Shown here one piece after another: positions 48,151 through 58,934 of a stretch of DNA of 64,000 bases. The position numbers were made by a program, and so were the translations under genes. The DNA is from Trametopsis cervina (taxonomy: Eukaryota; Basidiomycota; Agaricomycetes; Polyporales; Irpicaceae). The notes beneath the pieces are model-generated. The model was not told where the DNA came from. It ran no database searches and saw only the letters and a list, made by a program, of their open reading frames with translations. Location of the stretch: NCBI GenBank assembly GCA_022385755.1, contig MU278362.1, positions 326,251-390,250 on the forward strand, given 5' to 3'. How positions within the stretch are numbered: position 1 is the stretch's first letter; each line of letters starts with the position of its first letter.

Positions 48151-49835
48151 ATGTCTACCGGAACGATCTGGACGATCCCTGAACAAGCCCAGGGCAGGCG
48201 TGTATGTGCAGTTTGCGCGTAGTTGGTCGGTCAGGGTCTGATCAGTATGTAGATTCGCGCCGCGGCTGCTTTTGCAGGCCTCAAGCTCGATTTGCCCCAG
48301 AACTACGTTCACCATGAGGACAACAGGAAGCCCGAGTTCACCTCAAAATTCCCCATTGGGAAGATCCCGGCTTTGGAGACAGCTGATGGCTTCCACGTAG
48401 CGGAGACCACTGCCATTGCGCGCTATGGTAAGCATACGATGCCCTAGTTTGTCAGTTTGCGGAGGGGAAACATCATCGATGTACAATCCCTCCGCAATCT
48501 TGCGTATGATGATAAAATTATCACAATCAGTTATCCCTGTCTGAACAACCATGTCGAGACATTAACCAGATTCTGACGCTTTCGAACTAAAATTTGGAAC
48601 CGAACAAGTTGCTGATTAGTTTGTTTCCAGTTGCCTCCCTCGCACCCAACTCTACGCTTCTGCCATCGGATCCCAAGGAGGCTGCCCTCGTTGACCAATG
48701 GATCTCTCTCGCTGATGCGGATATCCTCAACAACGTTAACCTCATCAACCAGCTCATCCGCAGCGTGCTCCCGTACAACAAGGCTGTGAGTCATTTTTGG
48801 TCTTACTCTACGATGGCAGCATTACTCATTTCGTCTTAAAGCTCCACACTGCCTTCGCTGAGCGTGCGTTCCGCGGACTGGACACCGTGGAGAAGCATCT
48901 CTCTACACGCACCTTCCTTGTCACCGAACGTATCACCCTTGCAGACATCTCCCTTGCCTCCGTCACTTACCGTGCCACGCAAATCATCCTTGATGCTGAA
49001 CAGCGTCCAAAATACGTCAACCTCATCCGTCACCTTGAGACTATTGCGAACCAGCCTTCCCTGAAGGAGCTCTTCCTCCCTCTCCCGTCTATCGAGAAGG
49101 CTCTGCAGTTTATCCCCCCTGCCAAGAAGGAGAAGGAGGTTAAGCCTGCAGCACCAGCTGCTCCCGCGCCCAAGGCAGAGAAGAAGCCCAAAAAGAAGGA
49201 GGAAGAAGACGAGGAGGAGGAGGATGACCTGCTCAAGGAGGAGCCCAAGCCCAAAAACCCTCTCGACTTGCTTCCCAAGTCGACGTTCAACCTTGAAGAC
49301 TGGAAGCGTGCCTACTCCAACAAGGAGACCCGTGGAGCGGGCGGTGCCCTTGAGTGGTTCTACCAGAAGTTTGTAGCTTTGCATATATGGTCGAAAACCT
49401 GCTAACAGATTCTTGTTAGCTTCGATAAGGAGGGCTTCTCCGCGTGGCGCGTGGACTACAAGTACAACGATGAACTGAAGGCGACATACATGTCGTCGAA
49501 CCTCATCGGAGGGTTCTTCAACCGTCTGGAGGCATCGCGAAAGTACCTGTTCGGTTCAGTCGGTGTGCTTGGCGAGAGCAACAACTCCATCATCAGCGGT
49601 ACCCTTATTGCCCGTGGCCAGGACATCAAGCCCGTTGTCGATGTTGCTCCTGACTGGGAGTCGTACGAGTTCAAGAAGCTCGACCTCGAGAACTCCGACG
49701 ATAAGGCGTTCTTCGAGGCTGCCAACGCCTGGGACCTCGAGATTGACGGCAAGAAGTGGGTCGATGGCAAGAACGTGAGTGAATCTTGTCTAAGAGTGTA
49801 TCTCAAGGCTTACAAATTTTCTCCAGTTCAAGTAA
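48151..49835 (+). CDS. Elongation factor 1-gamma (eEF1B-gamma)
   Basis: Subunit of the exchange factor that reloads eEF1A with GTP during translation. The start at 48151 gives MSTGTIWTIPEQAQGRRIRA, the usual opening. A GST-like domain follows (KFPIGKIPALETADGFHVAE; FLVTERITLADISLASV). Then a Lys/Glu linker (PKKKEEEDEEEEDDLLKEE) and the conserved C-terminal EF1G domain: LDLLPKSTFNLEDWKRAYSN, FDKEGFSAWRVDYKYNDEL, NLIGGFFNRLEASRKYLFG and WDLEIDGKKW, ending VDGKNFK. Six exons; the last adds only FK and the stop. Introns are 50-130 bases. Cytosolic housekeeping protein; high expression expected. Confidence 0.93.
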
Positions 49836-50247
49836 ACGTTAGTGTTACTGCTGCTCGCCATCTCACTTTCTCCTTTGATGCTTGCTGGTGATTCACGAGA
49901 GTTGTATCCTTTACCCTCTGCTTTGTCTCGATAGATCATCATCCTTTCATTAACCTTGGTCCGTTCCGTACGTTGTATGCATATAGCAAAAGAGAAATGT
50001 AGAATGAAACGGAATGAAGTGTATTTCATGTTATCCACGGGTGGCATTTGAATATGTCACCGCGCACTTATGCCTCTGCGAGAGTGAAGGAACAGTGTTT
50101 TTAGACGGCTTGTCAGTTGACATGTAGCAGGCGTCTAATAAATACGTCAAGCAAGCCGGTCCGCCGCCAGTTACAACCTACCTCTCGACTTTCATGTCCT
50201 ATGCGTTAATTACTCACCCTAGTTGCTGATTGCTCGTACTAGTACTT
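49836..50247. other. Spacer between eEF1B-gamma and the GPHR-like gene
   Basis: The 3' flank of one gene and the promoter of the next on the same strand. No supported gene or element. Confidence 0.5.
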
Positions 50248-52304
50248 ATGGTGCCGTCTGCAGTTGCTGCAACAACGCTTGAAACAGCGGTTGTGCTAAG
50301 TCTCCGGTGCGTGACCCGCCAGTGTCCCTTTCATTGAGAGACTGAGGCTTGGATGTACCACCGTAGGATCGTTCTGTTCTTTGGCAGTCGGAAATATCTG
50401 CTCCGTAGTCTCTACCACGATTTACAGGGCTTGTCGACCGAAGATGAATCATCAATCGTTAGTGCTGCAAATGACACGGACGTTGAGCTACAAACTCTGC
50501 CATCGCCTTCGTCTGCCACCTTGAAGCCGCATGACGCGTCCGTGGATGCCATAAAACGCACATTTCATTCCACGCTCGCTCGTGGTATCTTTTCTCTGTG
50601 CTTCTCGGAATGTTGTACGCTCTTCCTGCTACTGATGTTTCAAGCTCTAGACGTTCTACATGCCCAGTCAGTGTCATGTTCTTATGTCGCCTTGAGCATC
50701 TTTTAACGCGGTTCACGTCAAAACGTGTGTGCAGAACACGTCTATTGAATTGGCGAATATCACTCTTCTTACTCCTGACCCTGATTGTGGTCTTGATCCC
50801 CTTGGCGTACAGTCTCGTTCTAAGCTACCGCTCGGCGTCCGGTACGTCACTCTTTCCGTGTATGTCTCTTCACTCACATCTCTCAGGCTTGCAGGGTCTG
50901 CAAAAACCAACCCCAGTACGATTATTTCTGGCCGCATGTCCTGTTGCATTGTCACTGTTCCTACTTTCCTTCGTACCCCTACCCGCCGGCGTTTCATCAA
51001 CGGGAACCGCGAACGTCGTGTTGGCACGTCTCACGGTAGTGGGAACGGTGATCCTAGGCCTGCTCTCAGGTTTCGGAGCCGTTGAAAACGGCTGGAAATT
51101 TTTGCCACTTCTTTCTCGAACCTCAAAGTGAGGGTCCATACATTGTGTATCGTCATGATTGTTGAGTGCTGTTCTCTGAAGACCCGCACCAACCGATGAG
51201 CAAGTGTCCAGAGCTGAGGATGGGCTTCGCCGAGTACGAGATGACCTCGCCGAACGGAGAAAAGCAGTTGCACGATTGGAAGCTACGTCGCCTCAAAAAC
51301 AGTCGTGGCTGACGAGCGTTGTGCCTAACTTCCGTGGAGACAATCGTAAGTATGCCCCCATGCTGTCCATTCTATGTTACGGATCTGAGTACAACGTTGT
51401 ATTCACAGAAATGAGTAACGCTATGCAAGAGATTGCTGGACTCGAGGCCTTGGAAGGCCAAATGGCGCGCAACCTGGCTGGTTTGAAGCGACAACGGCAG
51501 GATGCCAAGTTTTCCAAGACATTAGCAGGACGTGTTCTGAATGTAGGAGGCGGAGTGTTTGCGATATACTGTGTATACCGTATATTTGTCGTACGTTTGT
51601 ATCTTTCTACTGGGTTTCTCTCACTGATGGTTTGTGTTCGCCATATGCACAGGCAATCGGTAATCTGATACTGCCTTCGGGCCGCGGCGGGAGTACAGGA
51701 AGCACTGAATCCGATGGTGGTCCAAGGACTGACTTCATCACGATCCTGCTCGCCTACCTCATTTCATTCATACCTAAAGTGCACTTGGAGCACGACGCCA
51801 TTGTTTTAATCTCCAGGCAGATCAGTCTTGCTCTAGTGGGAATTATCATTCTCAGCAGTGTCCGGCTGGTGTTGCGTGGGGTCGCACGGGTGAGTGTTAC
51901 ATATGTTTGTGTTGAATTGGACCGAACATAACGGATTATGTTAGGCACTCAGGGTTACCAGTCGTAATCTAGGCGCATCACTTATGCTTCTCATGCTCGC
52001 ACAGCTAATGGTACATCTTACATTCCAACTCACCAGACAGCAAACTTATCTTATATCTTGCTGAATGTAGGGCATCTACCTCCTCTCCACTCTTGTACAG
52101 CTCCGCACTTCCTTCCCCCCGCCCCTCTCTCGTACAGACGCCGTTGCGGACGTCGTCGAGATCAACCTTTTTTCAACCCTCCCCGAATACCAAGTGTTCG
52201 GAGCGGTGTTCGACGGGTCATTCCTCATGTCGGCAGGCGTAAGCGCATTGGTAAGGTGGTTCAACCAGAAAATCAATAGTGTCGGTGTCATGGATGGGTC
52301 CTGA
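50248..52304 (+). CDS. Golgi pH regulator-like membrane protein (GPHR/GTG, GPR89 family)
   Basis: GPHR proteins are multipass anion channels that help acidify the Golgi. The start at 50248 (MVPSAVAATTLETAVVLSL) is spliced to RIVLFFGSRKYLLRSLYHDL; the acceptor at about 50365 restores the frame. Membrane spans are visible at GIFSLCFSECCTLFLLLMF, LNWRISLFLLLTLIVVLIPL, VRLFLAACPVALSLFLLSFV and in VLARLTVVGTVILGLLSGFG. The last leads to the family hallmark LSGFGAVENG. A coiled-coil loop follows (DDLAERRKAVARLEA, EIAGLEALEGQMARNLAG). Further spans are TLAGRVLNVGGGVFAIY, LLAYLISFIP and QISLALVGIIILSSVRLVL. The gene ends with SLMLLMLAQLMGIYLLSTLV and EYQVFGAVFDGSFLMSAG. About eight exons. Confidence 0.82.
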
Positions 52305-54134
52305 ATCAACATCAAATGACACAATATTATAACCAGCTCGGAGAAGTGGCGATCTGTCAGACCTAGTCCGGTCAGGTGAGAATGAAAAAGTGTACGATCG
52401 AATGCTCGTAGTGCGATTGGGTCGCATAGGTGCTCATGTGCCTGGCAGGGCTTGACTCACGATGTGGATTGGACTTGGACCAAACAGCTCTTCTGCGATC
52501 TATGGTCGCTCCAAACAAGGCTAGGGCGTAGGACTGCAGATGACTTATGCGCTTAATCTGTTCCGGATTCTGACAGGAGGGTTGAATTTGACTTCAGTAT
52601 TTGACTTCATGTCCTCACCGTTGACGAACTGCACCCTGGCATCAGTGTCGTTCTCAAACGAGAAGTTCCACTTATTTTTTGGCCGCCAGGAGGGGCTGGA
52701 TTGGTTCGCTCCTCAGCTACACCTAGTCTCAATCAGGTTCACTGGAGGCAATGCCATGAGTTGCGCTGCCATTCTTTGAAGAGGGTCACATTTGAACTAG
52801 GTGCGGTCGTTAAGCATTCTTCAGCCGTTGAGGTGAAAACTAATCGCTTAAATATGACCCAGGGTCCAGTCGCAATATCTCTGACATATGAACGAATCCT
52901 CTCTCACGAAGAAGCACTCAAAGACTGTACCCCTCGTCTTCGTAACACAGCCATCACGCTGACTGAACACCCTCGTGCTCCACGACGCACTGGAAATGCT
53001 TGTGGTTGGCACATGCGCGAGCCGTAGGTTGCATGTGAGCATATCGCTCTTGTTTGTAAGAGATGTTCGCCTTCCTTTCCGACTGCATCGCTCACTCCCC
53101 AGATCTACTCCGTTTCCTGATATCTTAGCTCACCCTAATCCATGCTCAACGGAAATGGGGCAGCAGTCCTGCAAAAGGCATGCGCTCAGACTCTGACCGG
53201 CTGGAACACTCTTTCGCATAGGCCTCAAGGCCAAGGACGTAATTGCACTGCCATCGGCAGCACAGTCTACTCACCGATTCCTCTCTCTGTGCCGTCCGAT
53301 GTCGACCTCTCATTGCGAACAACAGTCAGGTTATTGGCAGTCAACGCGTCAATTCGTCGCGATCTGTGTTCCATACATCATTGTGCTACATGGACATACC
53401 ATTTATCCGCTGGGACGAGTAAACATTTTTGGCTTCGTGATCATGTCTACAGTGAGTTCCGTGTTGAGTCCGTCCTCCGTGAGAAAGCAGGGCTACATTA
53501 TGACGAGCTCACCCAGTCTTCGGTTCCTCAGTGCACAAATGTCCTCGAACTGGCCCTTCTGACGAAACTCGAAGGATTCATGCGGCATATTTGCAAGACC
53601 CGCTAACTGGGTATGAACCTCCCTTGAATTCCTAAGAGACACATCTTCCTAGAAGCAGTATCTCCAAGCGCACGCTGCACATGCACTTCTGGAAGCTCTA
53701 TGCGTTACTCACAGCATATTCCAGACCTACCGGCGACTGATACGCCGCCATGCGAAACGGGCCATTCAATTACAAGCATTCGAAATATGTGTGCGAAACC
53801 CCGCCGATAGATGCGAATCATTGAAGTCCCATGCACGGATAGCCAGTATCGATCCGGGCATATAGCTTACTGGGCTGGTATGTGAATCTTTTCGGCTTCT
53901 AGAACGTTGACAATGATTTGCTTTGCAGCACCGTACCTGAAGGAGCCAAGCTAAACCGTGAACTTTGTTTACAGTTAGCACGACCTGCTTATAGTGATGA
54001 TCAGCCCAGAACACCGAACGGCGCAACCCAAAGCCAAAGCCAGTTCACCGCTCTCATGGACGACTCGAAGGGTCGGTCGTCTGCGCACCCAATGAAGTGC
54101 ATCTGTTTACAATCGTAACTCTGACTCTCCTGAC
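52305..54134 (+). pseudogene. Unresolved plus-strand gene or pseudogene, product unknown
   Basis: Several plus-strand segments read like protein: LVRSGENEKVYDRMLVVRLG (about 52360-52420), THDVDWTWTKQLFCDLWSLQ (about 52455-52520), VDELHPGISVVLKREVPLIF (about 52625-52685), GPVAISLTYERILSHEEALK (about 52863-52922), FRVESVLREKAGLHYDEL (about 53460-53515), TYRRLIRRHAKRAIQLQAFE (about 53729-53788) and KLNRELCLQLARPAYSDDQ (about 53950-54005). A last frame ends at 54118. I could not chain them: stops and a probable one- or two-base frame change near 52925 intervene, and no clear ATG begins the first segment. I recognise no domain. Either small introns were missed or the gene is decayed. Confidence 0.35.
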
Positions 54135-54141
54135 TATAAAG
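54135..54141 (+). promoter_or_regulatory. TATA box of the oxalate decarboxylase gene
   Basis: TATAAAG lies 63 bases before the ATG at 54198, with a pyrimidine-rich stretch between. The position fits a core promoter. Confidence 0.5.
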
Positions 54142-54197
54142 ACCACGACGAAGATGCGATAGTTGCGACAGCTCTGTGCACTTTTAGAATATCTGCA

Positions 54198-56029
54198 ATG
54201 GCTCGTCTCACCCAACTTGCCTTGCTCTTGTCCTCCTTCGCTACTCTCTTTGAGATAGCACTAACATCTCCTATCAGCGACCCGCAAATACACGAATTCC
54301 TTTCACGCGAGGATCCCTCTGTTCGGCCTCTTGCTCGCCGCCAAGCTAGCGGATACCAGTCGCGACATCTGCGTCCAAGTGAAGAGAACCACAATACCAA
54401 ACGTGACGCGTCTTCAGCGCCTGATGTGGGTCAGATCGCGGCCTTCAGTGGCGACCCGCAACCCATCCGCGGGGCACTAGGGGATACGTTCCTCAGTAAT
54501 AGTAACCACGACATAGACAAGCAAAACGTGGACAATTTGGCAGCTCCAACTACAGATGCTGGTTAGTGTTTTATTTAGATAGTATCATGGTCAGGCCTTG
54601 AAAATTCTTACTGAATGCTGCGTCCACAGGCACCGTCCCCAACCTGAAATGGAGCATGTCCTTGTCCCATACACGGCTTCTGAAGGTAGTCACTCTTTCA
54701 TTCAGTCCACTATGAATTCGTCTTATAGTCTGTTCTAGGGCGGCTGGGTTCGTGAGCAGACCATAACAGATCTTCCCCCTTGTACGTCACTTTCCTTACG
54801 ATCTTTGGTGTTTCTCCTGATCCGTCCGTATAGCCAAAGACCTTGCTGCTGCAGAGCTTCGTCTGTCGGCCAACGCATATCGAGAACTGTAATACTATCA
54901 TCAATTACAATTATAGATGCAGGGGCTTACTCGCCTCATTATAGGCATTGGCACCGTGTCGCGGAATGGGGGTATATTCTGGGTGGAACCGGACGAATAA
55001 CTGCGGTAGATGAAGAAGGCCGTAACTTTATCTCTGACATCAAAGGTCCCATTAACGGCTCAGAACCCGACATCTACTAGTAAGTAACACGCACCCGAGC
55101 TCACATAGTGCATCTCGTTGATACATCAACTCGTCAACGTCAGCTTCCCTCCCGGCGTTCCACACAGCATACAAGCTCTGGGAGATGGCCTGGAAATCCT
55201 ACTTATTTTCGCAGACGGTAACTTCGATGCTGTCGGCACAACGTTCATGCTATCCGACTGGCTTGCACACACTCCTCTCGACGTTGTAGCAAAGAACTTC
55301 GGCATGAGCACCAGCATGTTCGCCCGGATACCACAGAAGGACCCCTATATCTATGAAGCCTCAGCTCCAGCGCTACCCCTCGGACAGGCAGACAAGGATG
55401 CCGTCAGCAGCCCGCAAGGAAAGATTCCCACGAACTTCGTCTTTGAGATCTCGAAGCAGGAAAAGACAGTGGCACCTGGTGGTGGAGGATGGGTGAAAAT
55501 CCAGGATTCTACGACCAATTTCCCTGTTGCCACCCAGCTCTCTAGTGCATTGGTGTTCGTTGAACCGAATGGCATGCGCGAACTCCATTGGCATACGGCT
55601 GACGGTATGTTAAATCGTCTCCAGTCCTATGTGTTTGCATTGTAGGGCTAACATGTTGGCATCCACAGAGTGGCTATACATCATCAGCGGCACGGGTAGA
55701 GCCACAGCGTTTGCAGGATCCAGTGTTTCGCGAACGTTTGACTTCCAGGTAAGCAGTGATCCTTCTTTTGCCTAGCAATGGCCGATCTTATGTTGTTCTA
55801 GGCTGGCGACACGGGTGTCTTTCCCGTTTCCTACGGGCACTACATGCTGAACCTCTCGCCTACCGAACCCCTGATCTTCCTCGAACTGTTCAAAGCACCC
55901 AAATTTGTCGACTTCAGCGCTACGCAGTGGCTCGCACTCACCCCTCCGCATGTTGTTGCAGATCTGCTAAACATCTCTCAGCAAGCGGTTTCTACAATGA
56001 AGAAGGAGAAGCAAATTATTGTCGCCTGA
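54198..56029 (+). CDS. Secreted oxalate decarboxylase (bicupin)
   Basis: Converts oxalate to formate and CO2; basidiomycetes use it to control secreted oxalate. The start at 54198 gives a signal peptide (LALLLSSFATLFEIALTSP), then about 90 residues of propeptide-like sequence. Cupin 1: LKGGWVREQTITDLPPSKDL, RELHWHRVAEWGYILGGTGR. The first Mn site HWH/E is assembled across an intron whose acceptor at about 54939 lies just before the histidines. Cupin 2: GMRELHWHTADEWLYIISGT, ATAFAGSSVSRTFDFQAGDT and GVFPVSYGHYMLNL. The end FKAPKFVDFSATQWLALTPP is family-typical. Nine or so exons; introns are 50-60 bases. All visible metal ligands are kept, so it looks functional. Confidence 0.9.
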
Positions 56030-56340
56030 ATCTCTTCAGTCGTATGTATATTTAGTCTTCATATAGTGATTACTTGCTGTAGTTCAATTAGTTTGGGAAT
56101 TTTGTTGTCTGGGGAGCGTCCTTTAATAATGTAACATTATGCTGTCATGAATGCTACTGAGTATAGCTCCGTGCAGACTCTGAACCGAAAGTGTATGCAC
56201 ATACGCACAGGTAGATGACAGGCTAGCTGTCTCTCTTGATCAGCTCTTCGCCGCTAAAGCGCGTCGTGACACAGGCACGTGATGTGTGCACTAACCGCTG
56301 TCTTGCGAAGTGATTCGAGTTGTTCATCTACCTCTGTGCC
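56030..56340. other. Spacer between oxalate decarboxylase and CBP3 genes
   Basis: The 3' flank and promoter of two plus-strand genes. No supported gene or element. Confidence 0.5.
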
Positions 56341-57476
56341 ATGGTTGCTCGCTCTATCCTGGTCCACCGCCTGAGGCAGCAAGGAGTGCAGAAAGTGCTC
56401 TCAAGGGCAGCATCAACTCAAAATCCCAAAAAGCTGCCGCAGAAGTCGTCAGCCGAACCATCTACGCCTTACAAGCATACCAGACCTGTTCAACGATCAT
56501 GGCTCACGGAGCAAGTCAAGGCATCGCCTACGGCCAGGAAATTCTTTATAGGTCTGGCGAAAGTAATGGGCTATAATTCGTCGAAACAGATTGCTGGGCG
56601 CAGGTCGCTAGCCATGTACGAGAAACTGTGCGCGGTGAAGGCCGATGAGGAGAGGGAGTTCTGGCAAGACGGTATGTCCGTGTCCTAGACATACACGTGT
56701 AATATAATGTCATTTCGCATTGTTGATGCTATAAGTTGTTGGCAGAATGTCGTCTCCCTCCAACTTTTCAGTCATGGTTCACCGTGACAAACCTCCATGT
56801 GTGGCTGCTTACGGTCCGTCTACGAGCCCTCCCTGAACCGCTGGGAAAATACTACATTCAAGGATTATTGGACCACTTTTTCATTGATGTGGAGGAGCGC
56901 GTTCGTGCGGTACTTCAACCGTCAACGCGACCGAAACTGTCCGAAACAGACTCTGGCGTTACCGAGTTCTATACCATCTCGTATAGCGACAAACAACCCA
57001 AGGGTAACGCTCCAGAACGACTAGTTACACGACAGATGAAGATATTCAGGGAGCAGTGGGCTGGCCTGGGGATGTCGCTCGACCTGGGACTGGTTCGCGG
57101 AGACGCTGAGTTGGCTTCGGCCGTCTGGAGAAACTTCCTTGGCGCAAGAGGAGCGAGAGGAATCGTGTATCCCTCATCTACAAACAAGCCAGCCTTCCGG
57201 CGATCTGTGAACCTTGTTGGCGGCGAGATCGAGAAGGTTTCTGCATTAGACAAGAAAGGATTGGAGACGGAAGAGGCGAGAGATGACGGTTCCGGCGTGC
57301 ACGACTTCGCGCCCGGCGAAGCCGGTTTATACGTGGATTTCCCCGAACTCATGGCCGATATCGTTCAGTATGTGCGGAAGGAGCTTGTACGGCTAGAGGG
57401 CATTTCGGACGAGCAACTCCAGGGGAAAAGTGGAGAACCAATAGGAGCATTGCATTTCGGTAAAGTGCGCGAATAG
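56341..57476 (+). CDS. CBP3: Ubiquinol-cytochrome c chaperone CBP3 (UQCC1 homologue)
   Basis: Mitochondrial chaperone that, with Cbp6, binds newly made cytochrome b at the ribosome tunnel and starts complex III assembly. The start at 56341 (MVARSILVHRLRQQGVQKVL) gives a basic mitochondrial presequence. A single intron of about 73 bases near 56672-56744 links EEREFWQD to ECRLPPTFQSWFTVTN. The Cbp3 domain is clear: LHVWLLTVRLRALPEPLGKY, IQGLLDHFFIDVEERVR, RQMKIFREQWAGLGMSLDLG and RGDAELASAVWRNFLGARG. The C-terminus (DFPELMADIVQYVRKELVRL) is typical. An upstream in-frame ATG at 56320 would add seven residues. The other complex III gene in the window, QCR2, is 16 kb away. Confidence 0.88.
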
Positions 57477-57700
57477 AAGTCCACATGTGTACATGCTATC
57501 GTCGGCCGCGTCCGTTCCTTGTACGTCTCATTCATGTCCAAAAAGATTCTTTACTGACCAAGCGCAGTACAACGTCTATAATAGAGCATAATGAACTGTA
57601 TAATGGCTCCTTTCGGCGGTATTCATGGGTATCACCATACAACTCATCATCTACGCCCATGCAGCGTTTGTGCAGCCCGCCAATTTCTAGGAAGGTGGTG

Positions 57701-58622
57701 TTAAGCCAATGAACTCTCGTACAGCTTGTCTCTTCGCAGCAGTGTCGCCCTTGATAGGTAATCCGTACGATTTCAGCAGGTGCTCGTATCGTTCCTCTAC
57801 ATCATACATAAACTAGCGTTTATTTTCTTTGTGATAGGAGAACGCACTTGTGAGATGCTCAAACTCTCCCTTGGTTGCAGGGAAATTCTGGGGTGTCTTT
57901 CCATTCCCCATCACCAGTGGTGTGAGCTTCATCTTGTTACTTGTGACAACGCTATTCTGCAGCCGCGCATACGTACGTGCTTGACTGGTGTCGAAGAGGT
58001 CAGTTACTCCGCATTCACGCGTAGTGGAGAGCATGAAGACTTACTCAAGTCGTATAGCCTCAGCGAGCTCTTCGATCCTCCTCTCCATTCCTTGTAAACG
58101 GGCTTCAGAGGCTTCGGGCTCAGAGTCAACGATCTCTACAGCGCGTTCCTTCTCCTTGGCAGATCGGCCCCCATGCTCAAGCAAGTGAGTAACTTGCTCC
58201 TTCAGCGACTCGAGCTCTTGCTCTAGCTTTGTCTGCGCTTGCTGGATGACTGCGATGACCTCCGGGTCAGCATTTCCTGCGGTAGGGACAGCGGGGATTG
58301 CAGCGAGAGCCTGTGACGCAGCGGTGAATTGGTTTGCTAGCGCGCTGAGGGATGAAGAGATGGAGTTCGTCCATGCCTCCGAGCCCATGCGCCCTGGTGG
58401 ATTACGCATGACGGTAGTTATAGGCGAGACGAATGCTGCAGGGGTTGCAGGTGTCGCTGCATTTGGGTCAAAGGATGCAGAGAATGGACCCGCTGACCCT
58501 GGCGTGGTTGAGACTGTTGATAGTGGATGGGGCCTATCATGGCGATTGTGCTCTGCGTCGTCGACGTCGACGAGCGTCGACCTGGAGTCCTTGGGCTCCA
58601 ACGTGGGCTCCAACGTAGCCAT
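57701..58622 (-). CDS. Coiled-coil protein of unknown function
   Basis: I recognise no named family. The start at 58622 is MATLEPTLEPKDSRSTLVDV; an in-frame ATG 17 codons upstream is possible. A Ser/Thr/Pro-rich N-terminus is followed by Ala-rich helices (ISSSLSALANQFTAASQALA) and a coiled coil (QTKLEQELESLKEQVTHLLE; RLQGMERRIEELAEAIRLE). Two further short exons encode ARTYARLQNSVVTSNKMKLT with LVMGNGKTPQNFPATKGEFE and the end YEHLLKSYGLPIKGDTAA..EFIGL. Introns lie near 57992-58047 and 57785-57850. The C-terminal exons are compact and may be the conserved part. About 250 residues, no signal peptide or membrane span. Confidence 0.7.
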
Positions 58623-58767
58623 GTTGAATGAGAATGTCTGACGAGATTGTTCACGTAGAAGCCTCAAACACAAACCTAAAGGATCGGGCCTTTGCTTGTG
58701 GCTATCCTCAACTCAAGATGAAGGATATATGAGGCCCCAACGTCATTCTCACAATGCTGGTGCCGCT

Positions 58768-58934
58768 GGTCCCGGGCTAACCACGGCACGGGGGAACCCA
58801 TGGCTAGCTTCGGTCCCGGTGGATAGTTGTGGGAACAAAGCGACGTTAGCCCGGGAACCGATGAGAGTTAATCGTTCGCGCTCGCTCGATGAACTCAATT
58901 TTTGCTGGTTATCCATAGCGGGTTCCCGCGGTGC
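58768..58934. repeat. GC-rich nested inverted repeat
   Basis: Pair one: GGTCCCGGGCTAAC (58768-58781) against GTTAGCCCGGGAACC (58845-58859), one bulged base. Pair two: GCACGGGGGAACCC (58786-58799) against GGGTTCCCGCGGTGC (58920-58934), with small mismatches. The arms interleave, so both cannot pair fully at once. It could be a miniature transposon remnant or a switchable structure. Confidence 0.5.

Noticed and set aside
48836..49384. 182-codon minus-strand ORF rich in leucine
   Set aside because: Antisense of the Lys/Glu-coding linker of eEF1B-gamma, which reads as Leu/Phe/Ser on the other strand.
39345..57476. A complex III gene cluster (QCR2 and CBP3)
   Set aside because: The two genes are 16 kb apart with unrelated genes between, so proximity is probably chance.
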